Notes: generated by a model not told the origin, from the letters alone. A stretch of DNA of 64,000 bases from Ananas comosus (GCF_001540865.1 NC_033629.1:6140033-6204032); one strand, 5' to 3'. Shown: positions 46,288 to 57,119, counted from the first letter of the stretch. Numbers and translations: made by a program.

Positions 46288-48473
46288 TGTAGTGTACCGA
46301 ATTTTTAATAGAGAAATAAGAGTAAATAAAAATATATAAAATTGTGCAAATGAGAGGGGCTAAGGTGTAATTGTGCAAATGAGAGGGGCTAAGGTGTAAT
46401 GGTGCAAGTAAAAGAGTTTACTTGGAGGGCAAGTCTCCCTATGTTATGAGAGGGACTAAAGTGTAATTGTGCAAATCAAGGGTTTACTTGGAGGGCAAGT
46501 TTCCTATGAGTGTGAGTGAACCCTTGCCCCCTTTTTCCCAAACCGTAGGAAAGAGAGTGGGCTTTCTCTCTCTTTCTCTCTATGTCCTTGTGGTCTCTCT
46601 TTCTCTTTCCCTCTTTCTCTTTATCAAAAAAGAGGATTTGCTAAAGAGAGGATTTGCTAAAGAGAGGATTAGAGAATACTAATTGGAGTTGCTTGGTGAT
46701 GAAGCAAGCTTAGTGGAGAAGAAGGCTTGGAATTGAGCTACTTTCTTCATCACTTGGATTAGAAAAGAAAGCTTGTTTAAGGTAAGCTCCATGGGCTCTA
46801 ATGGCATATAGCTAGAGATGGGTTTAAATCTCTTAGAATCTAACTAGATGGAAATCCTAGTTAATGTTAGGTTGCTATTTGCTTGAATCATGAATTTATA
46901 GTGTATTATTGCAATAGTGACCTCTAGGATTTTGAAAGAGAGCTCTTGATCATGAGAGGTTTTAATCTCAATTGATCATATGTTTCCGCAATTGAAGGTA
47001 AAACCGACGCGGAGGATCATTCGGATTGAGATTCCGTTGAGCCGGTGGTGGTCAAAGTGAAGAAAATTCTATTTTTGCTTCATTTGTCGCAGTTGGAAGA
47101 AAACGACGGCCATAAATCGCGCTACTAGGCTACTCGCTTCGTGTTGACATCACGAGGTGGGGGGTGCTATCCGAAATAGCCGAGTTTCATTCTATGTCTA
47201 AGTTCTACTTTTATTGATCATATATCATCATGCATAGAATAGTGAGAATCCTATGAGTTGTGGTAATTTCATGCTTAGTGTAAGGGATAATGATCCATGA
47301 TTGCATGATACTTGTAGGAATATCTATTTGCATGATGTTGAGATAGATGTGGACATGTATGTTGCATGAGAACTTTTATATGATGCCAATATAAATATTG
47401 TATATGTTGTATGAATTGCTAGTGGACATGTGCATGTGAATATGATGTAAAAATAGACTAGATTCATGAGGAACTAGTATGTAAACCAATGACATTGTGA
47501 GAATTGGAAACTAATGCATATGTGGCCGACCTGAGCAAAGCATGCCTTGTGAGGATAGGGATATGGTACTCCCGTGGCCCTCGAATGAGAGGACTTGATC
47601 ATACTCGCATTGTCTGTTATAGCTTGTGGATGGTTGCTCCTCCCAAGCAGTGAGCTCCGGAGTTGAATCACATTGAGATTGGAACGGGGGAGAGAGTCAC
47701 TACGGTGCGCCCTCGGCAGACGGTCATGGTCGCGTGACAGTATGTGTGGCGAGTGATTCGACCTTCGGGCGAATCGTTTGGATTTGACATAGGCATGATC
47801 ATGGCATTTCGTATATAGTTTGCATACATGACAGAACTTAAACATGTACTTGTTGACATGATTTGTAAAGGCATAGCTACACATTTGAAGCATGATATAG
47901 ATGTATATGAGCAGGTTAGGCTTATTGTTTATCTATTATCTCCTTGACATACTATCATTCTATTGTTTCTATGCCTTTCTTGGACCTAGTGGGAAAATCG
48001 GCGGGGTCGGCGACCGAACCCACTGGGAACTATGGATAATAGTTCTCACACCCTGTTTTGCAGAGCCTAGTTCGAGCGCGTGTGTCGAGGATCGCGGCAA
48101 GGGCGTCGCGCAGTAGATAGCATGGACCACCGGCATTAGCTCACTACCCTCGAGTAGAATAAAAAGAAAAGAATGATATGTAAAACCCTTTTGTGAAGAA
48201 ATGTAATGTATTTGAGAGATGGTATTTTGGTTGTATGTATGAAAAGTAAAGTGAAATATGTAATGGTTCATGTGTGTGAACAAGTAATGTAATAGATAAT
48301 TTACAATTCTCTTGTATCTGTGATTGCCTCTCTCAATGTTGAATGCTAATATCACTTGTTGGATATGTATGCATAGACTTTGTTACGCTTCGGGCGGGCA
48401 GGGGAAACTCTGTCCGTTCGGCGGGTCTGTTTCGGACCCGAACTGTCCAAATTGGCGGTGACGGGTCGTGACA
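46288..48473 (+). repeat. Solo LTR D1
   Basis: Starts TGTAGTGTACCG, ends GGGTCGTGACA, 2186 bp, TSD GTTTA at 46283-46287 and 48474-48478. It shares the general Del/Tekay LTR plan (CCTAGTGGGAAAATCGGCGGGG and CCCACTGGGAACTATG near 47985-48030) but is a distinct family. A CT-rich leader lies at about 46560-46625. Confidence 0.92.
46341..46398 (+). repeat. 29-bp tandem repeat in LTR D1
   Basis: Two consecutive copies of an ATTGTGCAAATGAGAGGGGC-type unit, with degraded versions following to about 46480. The position is 55-190 bp from the LTR start. Confidence 0.8.
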
Positions 48474-48692
48474 GTTTATATATTCAGTTATGATGGTTGT
48501 ATTCCCGTTATGTACTTTGTACTTGTGCGACGCCGTGAAAATATAGAGAAGACTCTGTCCGTGTGAACAGTAGATTCCTTGTATTTGTGGCGGATCTGGC
48601 ATACCCTAGGAGTCAGGTTTTCAAAAAAAAAAATTTTAGTCACTTCCGCTGTATTTTTAAACTTAAAAAGGACCCCGGGGCGGGACAGTCAA
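48474..48692 (+). repeat. B1 solo LTR, segment 3, and outer TSD
   Basis: Resumes family B after D1 (GTACTTGTGCGACGCC, GGCGGATCTGGCATACC) and ends CGGGGCGGGACA at 48687. It is followed by GTCAA (48688-48692), identical to 7671-7675. Confidence 0.85.
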
Positions 48693-48995
48693 AGATCTAT
48701 ACATCTACCTACTTAAGCAAAAAAAAATCCTATTAATACAAAATATTGTCAAGCACAAAAAATTTTCAATAAAACACAATTATAATAAAAATATATCATC
48801 TAGTAGATTATAGTCCAAATCGGTGAAAAAATTAGTCAAATAATTCACCATAACTAAAAATTAATAATTTACTCAAAAATACTACAAAATATTGAAAAAT
48901 TAAGTGAATCAATGAGTTCAAATGAAGCAATGACTTCTTAATTAGTTCAAATGATAAAATGCGTTCAAATTAAAGGAAAAAATTATAATTTACTC
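48693..48995. other. AT-rich sequence, right flank of the nest
   Basis: No recognisable gene or repeat. This should be continuous with 7488-7670 in the ancestral chromosome. Confidence 0.5.
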
Positions 48996-49290
48996 ACTGC
49001 TCACTTCGTATGGGGTGTATGCGCGGATAGGGCTAAGCATCGCAGCTTTACAACTCCAGCCGAAAATGGAGGAAGAGACCGTGAGGATAGCCGCATGACA
49101 TGAGTTCACTGAAAAATAAGAGAAGGATGGAAGAAGAGAGAGAAAGAGAAAAAAGGAGGGAGCGGGCGGAGGATGCAACTACTAACCCTCGCTCTCTTTC
49201 TCTATCTCTCGCACAGCTTGCTCTCTCTCTCTCTCTCTGCCCTAGAAGCAAAGAGAGAAAGTGTGAGGAAAAAAAAAAAGGGAGTGAACT
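48996..49290 (-). other. Possible first exon of a host gene (CT-rich leader and donor site)
   Basis: Read on the - strand, a CT-rich leader (about 49125-49290) precedes short ATG frames and a strong splice-donor-like GTGAGTAA near 48990-48997. That composition is usual in plant first exons, but no protein family is recognised and the frames are under 70 codons. A GA/CT microsatellite without any gene is the alternative. Confidence 0.2.
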
Positions 49291-50024
49291 TAACATTTTT
49301 TTCTTTTTTTCTAAATCAAATTAATTTCAGCCGTTGGATCTAATAGTTGTATGATCTACCACCCACATCGGGTTGTACCAGTAGCATAGCTCAAATACTA
49401 TTTTGACAAGGCTATAGAGCAAAAGACAAACTCTACGAAACCAAGGATCCCTATCTGTCAGATCATCACTAAGCATTGTAGGCAGTCTAGTGCTACCAAG
49501 GAACGCACAAGCAGCCGTATCAAAGAATGCAGTTGATACGATTGAGTACGCCAGCACAAATATCCAATAAAATCAGCAGACTGCACCGTCCAGTCAAACA
49601 AATTGATGAAGCAATCAACCAGTAGATCAAGCAAGTGATTAGCCAGCACAGTCAGACGTCCCAATGCAGTAACACACGATCGTCTATGAACCCATGAGCT
49701 GTTAATTGCTGCTATTTGCCGCTGAGATCAAGCCACAGGTGTACATTTGCACAAAGTCCGTATAAATACATTTACGTTCATATAGATTTGTTGGTACTTC
49801 ATTGTAAGATTACTAGACTGTAGCACATCGATGTGGTTTATCACATGCAGTCCCAGAATACAAAAGAATTATGGAAGCACTAAGAAAAAAAGAAAAGAAA
49901 AAAGAATAGTTTCTTATTCCAGCAATTAGCACGCTAGATAAATTAGAAACGAACAGCTAGCAGCTTTTATTCACAAAATTACATGCACTGTTTAGCAACA
50001 AAGCTACTAATTTTGGGCTTGTAT
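49291..50024. other. Unannotated AT-rich sequence
   Basis: No domain, repeat or terminal structure recognised. Frames on the - strand near 49327-49664 are 68-76 codons without motifs. Confidence 0.4.
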
Positions 50025-50319
50025 GATATATACAGACACATACTTTATTTACAGGCCCAGAGCTTCCAAGTTACCATAATAAAGGCGTGAACGATGTCCG
50101 TTGTATTATTAATCAGCATGATGCCCCTTATCAACCATTACTGGAAATGAAAGGTAAAATTTAGTGGAAGAAATCAAGAAGCAACAGTGTGCATGGTAGC
50201 TACAATGTGCATGGGATAATCCATGAAAACAAACTTAAAAGACTCACCTCAGGGTAGCAATCATGACGAATGATTTCCTGTTTGTGTGGATTAACAATTA
50301 CTGAACATGATATTCTTCC
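50025..50319 (-). CDS. Possible 3' end of a spliced host gene (last two exons)
   Basis: On the - strand a 72-bp segment (50248-50319) is flanked by CTTAATTTCAG and GTGAGTC. It is open in one frame only, giving GRISCSVIVNPHKQEIIRHD and then CYPE. After a putative intron ending CATTTCCAG, the next exon starts at 50140 with TAA in the same frame. A polyadenylation-like AATAAA follows at 50044-50049. I do not recognise the peptide. Upstream splice-like pieces at 50617-50644 and 50710-50742 would be very short exons and are doubtful. The whole could be chance or a decayed gene. Confidence 0.28.
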
Positions 50320-50370
50320 CTGAAATTAAGAAAAAAACACAGCCAGTACTAAGGAATGTACATAAGTCAA

Positions 50371-50613
50371 TTACTCCACGTGTTTGCATTCATGCAATGA
50401 ATTTTATCAACAATAAGATACAGGTATAAAATGTCCCTGATGGAATGACGATTACTCCACGTGTTTGCATTCATGCAATGAATTTTATCAACAATAAGAT
50501 ACAGGTATAAAATGTCCCTGATGGAATGACGATTACTCCACGTGTTTGCATTCATGCAATGAATTTTATCAACAATAAGATACAGGTATAAAATGTCCCT
50601 GATGGAATGACGA
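50371..50613. repeat. 81-bp tandem repeat, three copies
   Basis: Units start at 50371, 50452 and 50533 and appear identical. Each holds the palindrome CACGTG (a G-box core). 81 is a multiple of three, so on the - strand the array reads as three identical 27-residue units. It lies in what would be an intron of the possible gene at 50025-50319. Confidence 0.92.
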
Positions 50614-50878
50614 TACCACATGGAAGATATCTACCATTAAGTATCTGCAACAGTGTAATAGGGCTTGGGTGTGATGACTCAAAATGGGAACACAAAGATG
50701 TCTTCTTACAAGATCAGGAAGATCAGTGACAGCAGGAAGAGTCTGCATTAAATAAAAATAACACCAGGCATTTGACACCAGGCATTTGAATTTGCACTAG
50801 TTTGAACCTGCCAAAAGCAGTTCTCTCGGCCTTAACTGAATGCAATGGGAATGCAAGCTCTATAGTGAAAAACTTTAC

Positions 50879-51300
50879 GAGGCGTTTGGTTCAATCTGTC
50901 ATGGTGAGAATACGCAAAGAATTTCAATATTCGCACATTTGGTTCGTAATTTCAGGAAGATGTAAGGCAATGCTATAATACAAAAGTAATACACTATACC
51001 CCAAAAAGGACCCTATCGAATTTTCTAAAAGGTTCCAGTTATCTTGAATTAGTGATTCATGTTTCCCCTCGTACTCCTTGAAACAAAATTTTAGGTGTCC
51101 TTTTACCAATTGAATTCAATTTGAAAATAAAAACTATACTTAAATTTTTAAAATAGAAATCATAATTCAAAGTATGAAACTTTGAATAGTAAATTAAAAA
51201 TTTAAATATTAAAAGAATTGACGATTTTAAAATATAATACTATTTTCACAATTCGAATCCAATTGGAAAAAACAGAAAAATTTATTCCCACTCATCAAAT
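50879..51300. repeat. Degenerate hAT/Tourist-type MITE remnant
   Basis: The left end GAGGCGTTTGGTTCAATCTG resembles the GGCGTTTGGTTC ends common in plant MITEs. The right end (CCCACTCATCAAATC) is a poor inverted match. No target duplication could be assigned. Confidence 0.3.
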
Positions 51301-51944
51301 CTTTTAGGCAGATTGCACACAAGATAAAATCATAAAACTATTTTTTAAAACTCTATTAGAATTACAACCGGTGTAGGATTTCTAATTATCAAATTGCCTA
51401 GCCAGATTGTTGAACTCTCTTTTACAGACAAAATTAATTTGGCTATAAATAATTATCATCTCTCTCTTTTTTGTAGTTCTGCTCCAAATAGTAATCAACT
51501 AGAAGGCTAGATAGCATAATTAAAGAGCGTACGTTTCTCTTTTCTTTTAAAAAAGTCTCCTCCAAATAATTATGAAGCCCTTTTTACATATTTGTTTGTA
51601 TTACAAAGTAAAAGTTAAATCATCTTTCTTTAGCTACATATGAAAGAAATTTGTTACTCTATTTTTTCTCCTTTTAAATCAATATGTACGCTTCTTCTCA
51701 CGTAATTAAATTCAATTGTATTTATATTGCAAACAAAGAAAAGAAAAGAAAAAAAAAAAAAAACCTATTCTTAGGAATCATCTTTCTTCAGCAGAATAAA
51801 ATGTGAGATATTTACTTCCTCCGATTTCTTCGCTTTTAAATCAATTATCCTGTATACTATACTGGCAATAAATTATAATTTTTTCTACTTTAAAAACATT
51901 TGTTGGTTCATAAAGAATAGTTAGTGTCCTAGACATTTCTTATA
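51301..51944. other. AT-rich sequence, nothing recognised
   Basis: Low-GC DNA with short A and T runs and no frame or repeat structure of note. Confidence 0.5.
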
Positions 51945-52348
51945 GGGTTAATTTCATACAGGTCTCTTCAAACGTAGTGAATTGCAAATAAATCTCTATA
52001 AAGTTTAACTTTCATATGTCGTCCCTACAAAAGTCCTAATGTTTTCAAATATATCCCTGCCGTTAGAATCTGTTAAAAAACATAGTTAACCATAGGTTAA
52101 ATACTTAACCCTGATTAGTACATTTTTGCCCCTCTTATATTATACTACTGTGATTTTCGGAGGAACATATTTGTGATGCCAAAAATTGACATATCACTTA
52201 AAATATAAATAGTTCTATAAAGATAACAAACAAGAGGAACATATTTGAAAGCATTAAAACTTTTGTAGAGACAACATGTGAAAGTTGAACTTTGTAGGAA
52301 TATATTTATAATTCACTATTTTTTTAGGGGCCTGTATGCATTTAACCC
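51945..52348. repeat. Palindromic MITE with ~110-bp inverted repeats (M5)
   Basis: Left arm GGGTTAATTTCATACAGG.. and the inverse of the right arm GGGTTAAATGCATACAGG.. stay aligned for about 110 bp (AGTGAATT, AAAGTT.AACTTTCA, CTACAAAAGT blocks). The flanks TTTCTTATA and ATTTTTATA match at seven of nine bases, which would suit a Mutator-type 9-bp target duplication. No coding capacity. Confidence 0.7.
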
Positions 52349-52399
52349 ATTTTTATAATCGGTGTGTGTTTGTGTGTGTGTGTGTATATATATATATAA

Positions 52400-52431
<32 letters not shown>
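52349..52431. repeat. (TG)n(TA)n(GA)n compound microsatellite
   Basis: Runs of TG, TA and GA in sequence between MITE M5 and M1a. Confidence 0.9.
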
Positions 52432-52433
<2 letters not shown>

Positions 52434-52948
52434 TTCGGCTGGTATGCTATCGATAGCATGGAGGCCTCCGTGCTATCAAGTTGTTTTTAATGATACGGCT
52501 TCCAAATTGACGATCGGCTCCGTTAGACTTAATCTACACTATTGAAATTATTTGGAAACTAAATTTTATAATTTTTCGACATCATTTACTTATCAAATGA
52601 GTAGTCTAAAAATGAACGGCTGAAAATAAAAATCTCATAAAAATAATGATAAAAGTTGATCTTACGTTAAAAAGTGAAAAATTTTCTATAAAAATTTTAT
52701 TATATTTGGATTATTTCACACCGTTAAATTTACAAATGCATCATATCAACCATTAGAATTGTCAATTTTGAAACCTTTTGATCACTAACTAAATAATGTC
52801 GAAAAATTATGAAATTTAGTTTCCAAATACTTTTAAAAGTGTAGATCAAGTTTGACGGAGCCCATCGTAGATTTGAAAGTCGCATCATTGAAAACAACTT
52901 AGTAGTACGAAGACCTCTGTGCTACGGATAGTATAGTAGCCTAGCTCT
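52432..52948. repeat. Palindromic MITE M1a
   Basis: TTCGGCTGGTATGCTATCG at the left is the inverse of the right end (..GGATAGTATAGTAGCCTAGC). The arms remain complementary over most of the 517 bp, including CGGCTTCCAAATTGACGATC and CCGTTAGACTTAATCTACA blocks. Flanked by GA and CT/TA microsatellites. No coding capacity. Confidence 0.75.
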
Positions 52949-52967
52949 CTCTCTTTCTATATATATA

Positions 52968-53382
52968 GTAGGTCTTGTGTGCTATTAGGAGCACGGAGGC
53001 TTCCGTGCTTCTAAGCTATTTTCGATGATGAAACTTTTGAATTGACGATGGGCTCCGTTAGACTTGATGTAGCGTATTTAAAGTGTTTAGAAAATAAATT
53101 TTGCAATTTTTCGATATCATTTACCTAGCGGTGATATAGCACTAAAATTTTTTATCAGAGATATTGATCTTGCTATAGATAGTATAAAGAAAATATTGTT
53201 GATTTTGAATCCTTTCAATCACTAGGTAAATGATATCAAAAATCAACAAATTTATTTTTTAGATTAGTTCAAATACGCTAGATCAAGTCTAACGGAGCCG
53301 ATCATCGATTCGGAAGTTCTATCATCGAAAATGGCTTAGGTGCACAGAGGCCTCCGTGCTCCTAATAGCACACAAGACATAC
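52968..53382. repeat. Palindromic MITE M2a
   Basis: Ends GTAGGTCTTGTGTGCTATTA and the inverse of AATAGCACACAAGACATAC. The arms continue through GGAGGCCTCCGTGC and TCCGTTAGACTTGAT. Both ends abut (AT)n. It lacks an internal part present in M2b (56411-56890). Confidence 0.78.
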
Positions 53383-53400
53383 TATATATATATATATATA

Positions 53401-53937
53401 GTAGGGCTACTATACTCATAATATAGAGCCCTTCGTACTCATAAGTTGTTTTCGATATTGGGGTTTTTGAATCGACGATCCACACCGTTAAATATGATCT
53501 AGAGTATTTGAAACTTCTAGAAAATAAATTTCATAATTTTTCGAAATCATTATAAAGTCCATCAAGCCGGTATAAAATGAACGGTTAAAATCGAACGACA
53601 TCCTCAAAATTGATGATCGGATCCTTCAATTTAAGATCAAAGTTATTGAACTTTATTTAGGTAGTGAATATAATTTTCTATAAAAAATTCAACCTATTCC
53701 GATTCTTTTTCACCATTAAACTAGCAAATATCTAATACCGGCCATTAAAAATTCTCAATTTGTGAGCTTTTGATCGTACGGTAAATGATATCAAAAAATT
53801 ATGAAATTTGATTTCTAGAAGTTTTAAATGCTCTAGATACTATTTAACGGCATGGATTGTCGATTTGGAAGCTCTATCATCGAAAACAACTTATGAGTAC
53901 GAAGGCGATCGTATTCATAAGAGTATAGTAGCCGGAC
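53401..53937. repeat. Palindromic MITE M3a
   Basis: Ends GTAGGGCTACTATACTCATA and the inverse of AAGAGTATAGTAGCCGGAC, with long complementary arms. M3b (58040-58582) is the same family in inverse orientation. Flanked by (AT)n on both sides. Confidence 0.75.
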
Positions 53938-53948
53938 TATATATATAT

Positions 53949-54174
53949 GAGTCAGCTGCTATACTATCGATAGTACCAAGCTTTTGATACTATCGAGTTT
54001 TCTGCCGTTAGATCTACCCTCTGATCATTCTCACCCATTAAATCATACTATTCAACCAACCACCCACTCAACTCTAGGTGACCGCAATCATCCTAGCCGC
54101 ACATCCTTTCATCCAACGGTCGAAAACTCGATAGCACCAAGCACTTGGTACTATCGATAGTAAAGTAGCCTAAT
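53949..54174. repeat. Short palindromic MITE M4a
   Basis: Ends CTGCTATACTATCGATAGTA and the inverse of TACTATCGATAGTAAAGTAG, about 226 bp, with ACCAAGC.. and CCGTTAGATCTACCC inside. Relatives: 57402-57614, 57621-57836, and the duplicate at 59805-60030. Confidence 0.75.
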
Positions 54175-54639
54175 TCTCTACGAAATATATTTGACTCTTT
54201 CCTATTTATTTTTCAGCAACCATTTTTTTTGCCTACATAAATGTAATTCTTCCCATATAATCAATACAATCATATTTATGTCATAGATGGAGAAAACAAT
54301 TCTACGCAGTAATCATCTTTCTTCTCTACAATATATTTTGACTCTTTTGATTTATTTTTCAGCGATCATCCTTTTTTGCCTACATAAATGTAAAATATTT
54401 ATTTTCCCTATTTTTTATGCTTTCAAATCATTATTGATTGGTAATGATTAACTTCTTAATTTTTTGGCTACATGCTGTATAACATAATGAAATCATTATA
54501 AACATGCCCATCCTTTGCATATGCATAAATCTACTTTGAATTTTAGCTACCAATCATAGTTCAAATTTAGATTCAATTGCTACAAATTTAGTTTGGGAAC
54601 ATCGTACCATCCACTATCTTCAAATGTTGTTGCAAGTAC

Positions 54640-55393
54640 AGGAAATAAGTCAAAATCTGCTTTGGTTGCATCTATGTCTAGCTGTGGTCTTTGGCATAAA
54701 AGGTTAGGTCATCCAAGTCATGTTTTCTAGTAGTGATATAAAAGGGTATCATCACAATGCTTGTAATATTGGCAAATATGTTAAACATCTTTTTAATTCA
54801 TCTCATTCTCATTCTACCTTTGTGTTTCAATCTGTTCATTCTAGTGTATGGAAAGCTCCTATTGGTTCTGTCTCAAGATACAAACATGATGTTTTATCTA
54901 ATTACTCTCATTGTTCCTGGATTTTTCTAATGAAATTTAAACATGAAGTGTTTGAAAGTTTCTTGAATTTAAAGCATTCGTTGAAAATGTTTTTCAACAA
55001 TAAATAACATTTTTCCAGTATGATAGTGAAAAGGAATATGTAAATGGGAAATTCACAACTTCATTTTGATAATGTGGTATAATTCATCAGCTCTCCTGCC
55101 CTCATATACTACAGCAAAATAGTGTAGCAGAATGGAAATATAGACATCTCGATAATGTTGTGCGAAGCCCTTTTTTCAACCATGCATGCCTGGATGTTTT
55201 TGGGGTGATGCAATTCAAATTGTTGTTTTTCTCATAAATCGCACTTCTATTGTTGTTTTTAAGGGTAAATCACCTTATCATGTTTTGCATTGTCATTCTT
55301 CATCTAATTTGCAATTTTTGAAGGTATCTGGGTGTTTATGTTATCCGAATCTACAACGCATCGCGAGGTCACAAGTACTAGGATTTCCATAAA
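54640..55393 (+). pseudogene. Ty1/copia pol fragment (GAG-pre-integrase and integrase), copy 1
   Basis: CGLWHKRLGHPSHVF near 54680-54730 is the zinc-finger motif that opens copia integrases. Integrase remnants follow, including VHSSVWKAPIGSVSRYK. The frame at 55186-55392 gives GCFWGDAIQIVVFLINRTS, GKSPYHVL and FLKVSGCLCYPNL, the conserved end of the copia integrase core. There are stops after SHVF, at the end of the 95-codon frame and elsewhere. RT and RNase H are absent: the sequence goes straight into an LTR. Confidence 0.85.
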
Positions 55394-55832
55394 TGTCCCA
55401 ATTAACCATATTCAAATATGAATTTATTATAGATAAAGGTCAATCCTTATAGATATAGAACTACTTGATTTGGTATATCTTATTCCTATCCCATCTATTT
55501 AAATTAAATAGAATCCTAATCAGACTTTGATAGGAAGTCGATCTAGACTCTATATAAAGGGGTATTGGTTCTGCTACCTCCGCCTACGCATTCTGGTGAA
55601 GAATTACCATCTATTACACACCATACTGGAGAGTGCCTAAGATAGGAGGAAAAACCAAATTACCCAAGTTTGGTTCGCAACTTCCAGATCATAGCCAAAC
55701 TTCTCGCTTTGGTAGATTGATCAAGAATTTCTTATCTATGCCGCTCTGTGAGTTATTTTATTTTTCTTGTGATCCTGAATTTTAGTGTGTATTTATTTTT
55801 ATTATTATTTTACATATCGATAAAATCTATCA
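55394..55832 (+). repeat. Ty1/copia LTR, copy 1
   Basis: TGTCCCAATTAACC ... AAATCTATCA, 439 bp, followed after two bases by a primer site. TATATAAAGG at 55551-55560 is a good TATA box. The left boundary is set only by the TG and the loss of integrase similarity, so it is less certain than the right. Confidence 0.65.
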
Positions 55833-55834
55833 AT

Positions 55835-55847
55835 TGGTATCAGAGCC
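55835..55847 (+). other. tRNA-Met primer-binding site after the copia LTR, copy 1
   Basis: TGGTATCAGAGCC, standard for copia elements. Leader sequence follows to the N at 56299, with a remnant resembling a gag start (RKASPARFDA-like codons near 55917-55945). Confidence 0.75.
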
Positions 55848-56299
55848 TAAAGCAATATATTTAATATTGTATGCATTTTTAATCGGATTGAATTATAATG
55901 AGTTTTATAATTATGTAAGAAAAGCATCTCCGGCCAGATTTGATGCGGCCTAGCACAACTTATAAACTGTTCTTCATCTTCTTCAAATTGGTGTTCATAT
56001 GTTTTTTATTTTTGCCCTGTAAGATGTCGTACAAGTACAACCACTTTTTTTTGTTAACTTGTGGCTCTTTCTCTCACACGGTGACATCTTCATATCTGAT
56101 GTGGCATAGGTTGACCCTGTTTTGGGTTTTATGTTTTGGGTTTTATGTTTTTCGATGAAACCATATTAATAGAAGAAGATGACAAATAAGATCAATTTAT
56201 TTTAAATTGATTTTACTTTTAAATTATACAATATTTATTTACATATTGAATTGGCCCATTTGAAATTATTGTTACGCTCTGCATGTAGCGTTATGCATN

Positions 56300-56365
56300 C
56301 TCTGATCATTCTCACCCGTTAGATCAGACTATTCAACCAAGTTGAAAGTTAGTATAGTAGCCCAG

Positions 56366-56410
<45 letters not shown>
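56300..56410. repeat. MITE M4/M1 scraps and (CT)n(TA)n microsatellite
   Basis: After the N, a piece of M4 (CTCTGATCATTCTCACCCGT), then a MITE end (TAGTATAGTAGCCCAGC), then long CT and TA runs. Confidence 0.7.
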
Positions 56411-56890
56411 GTAGGTCTTGTGTGCTATTAGGAACATGGAGGCTTCCATGCTTTTAAGCTATTTTCGATGATGAAGCTTTTGAATTGACGATGAGCTCCG
56501 TTAGACTTGATCTAGCGTATTTGAAGTTTTTAGAAAATAATTTTTATGATTTTTGATATCATTTACTTAGCAATCAAAAGGATTCAAAATTAATATTTTT
56601 TAACGGCTGAAAATAAAAAATATTATAAAAAGTGGTGATATAGCACTAAAATTTTTTATCAGAGATATTGATCTTGCTATATAGATAGTATAAAGAAAAT
56701 ATTGTTGATTTCGAATCCTTTCAATCACTAGGTAAATAATATCGAAAAACAACAAATTTATTTTTTAGATTAGTTCAAATACGCTAGATCAAGTCTAACG
56801 GAGCCGATTATCGATTCGGAAGTTCCATCATCAAAAATGGCTTAGGTGCACAAAGGTCTCCGTGCTCCTAATAGCACTAAAGACATACTA
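56411..56890. repeat. Palindromic MITE M2b
   Basis: Same ends as M2a and a fuller centre (AACGGCTGAAAATAAAAAAT). It runs to CAAGACATAC-type right end just before the N at 56897. Confidence 0.75.
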
Positions 56891-56897
56891 TATATAN

Positions 56898-57119
56898 ATA
56901 AATTTTGCAATGTTTCGATATCATTTACCTAGCGGTGATATAGCACTAAAATTTTTTATCAGAAATACTGATCTTGCTATAGATAGTATAAAGAAAATAT
57001 TGTTGATTTTGAATCCTTTCAAAAACAACAAATTTATTTTTTAGATAGTTCAAATACGCTAAATCAAGTCTAACGGAGCCGATCATCGATTCAGAAGTTC
57101 CATCATCGAAAATGGCTTA
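56898..57119. repeat. MITE M2c, left part (interrupted)
   Basis: Starts abruptly after the N in the middle of an M2 element and runs to ..AATGGCTTA, where a Tourist-like element enters. The right end of M2 follows at 59710-59751. Confidence 0.65.

Larger units (their letters stand above)
7671..48692 (+). mobile_element. Nested retrotransposon block bounded by the B1 LTR and its TSD GTCAA
   Basis: The outermost layer is a family B LTR in three pieces (7676-10396, 45532-46287, 48474-48687), bounded by GTCAA at 7671-7675 and 48688-48692. Every inner insertion also has a matching 5-bp TSD at both edges. The host LTR sequence resumes on the far side of each insertion in the order predicted from an uninterrupted copy (26927-31260, inverse). 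No internal region belongs to B1 itself, so it is a solo LTR. The terminal bases have decayed from CGTGACA to CGGGACA. Confidence 0.88.
53941..56298. repeat. 2.36-kb duplicated block, copy 1
   Basis: Matches 59797-62154 at a constant offset of 5856. I see a single difference (A at 55545 against G at 61401). It contains MITE M4a, a copia integrase fragment, a copia LTR and leader, and stops exactly at the N at 56299. Confidence 0.95.

Noticed and set aside
50371..50613. CRISPR-like array
   Set aside because: Three direct 81-bp copies without unique spacers in a plant genome: a simple tandem repeat.
55940..56158. 72-codon hydrophobic frame (also 61796-62014)
   Set aside because: Falls in the copia leader after the primer site, has no motif and is bordered by stops; the hydrophobicity comes from T-rich sequence.
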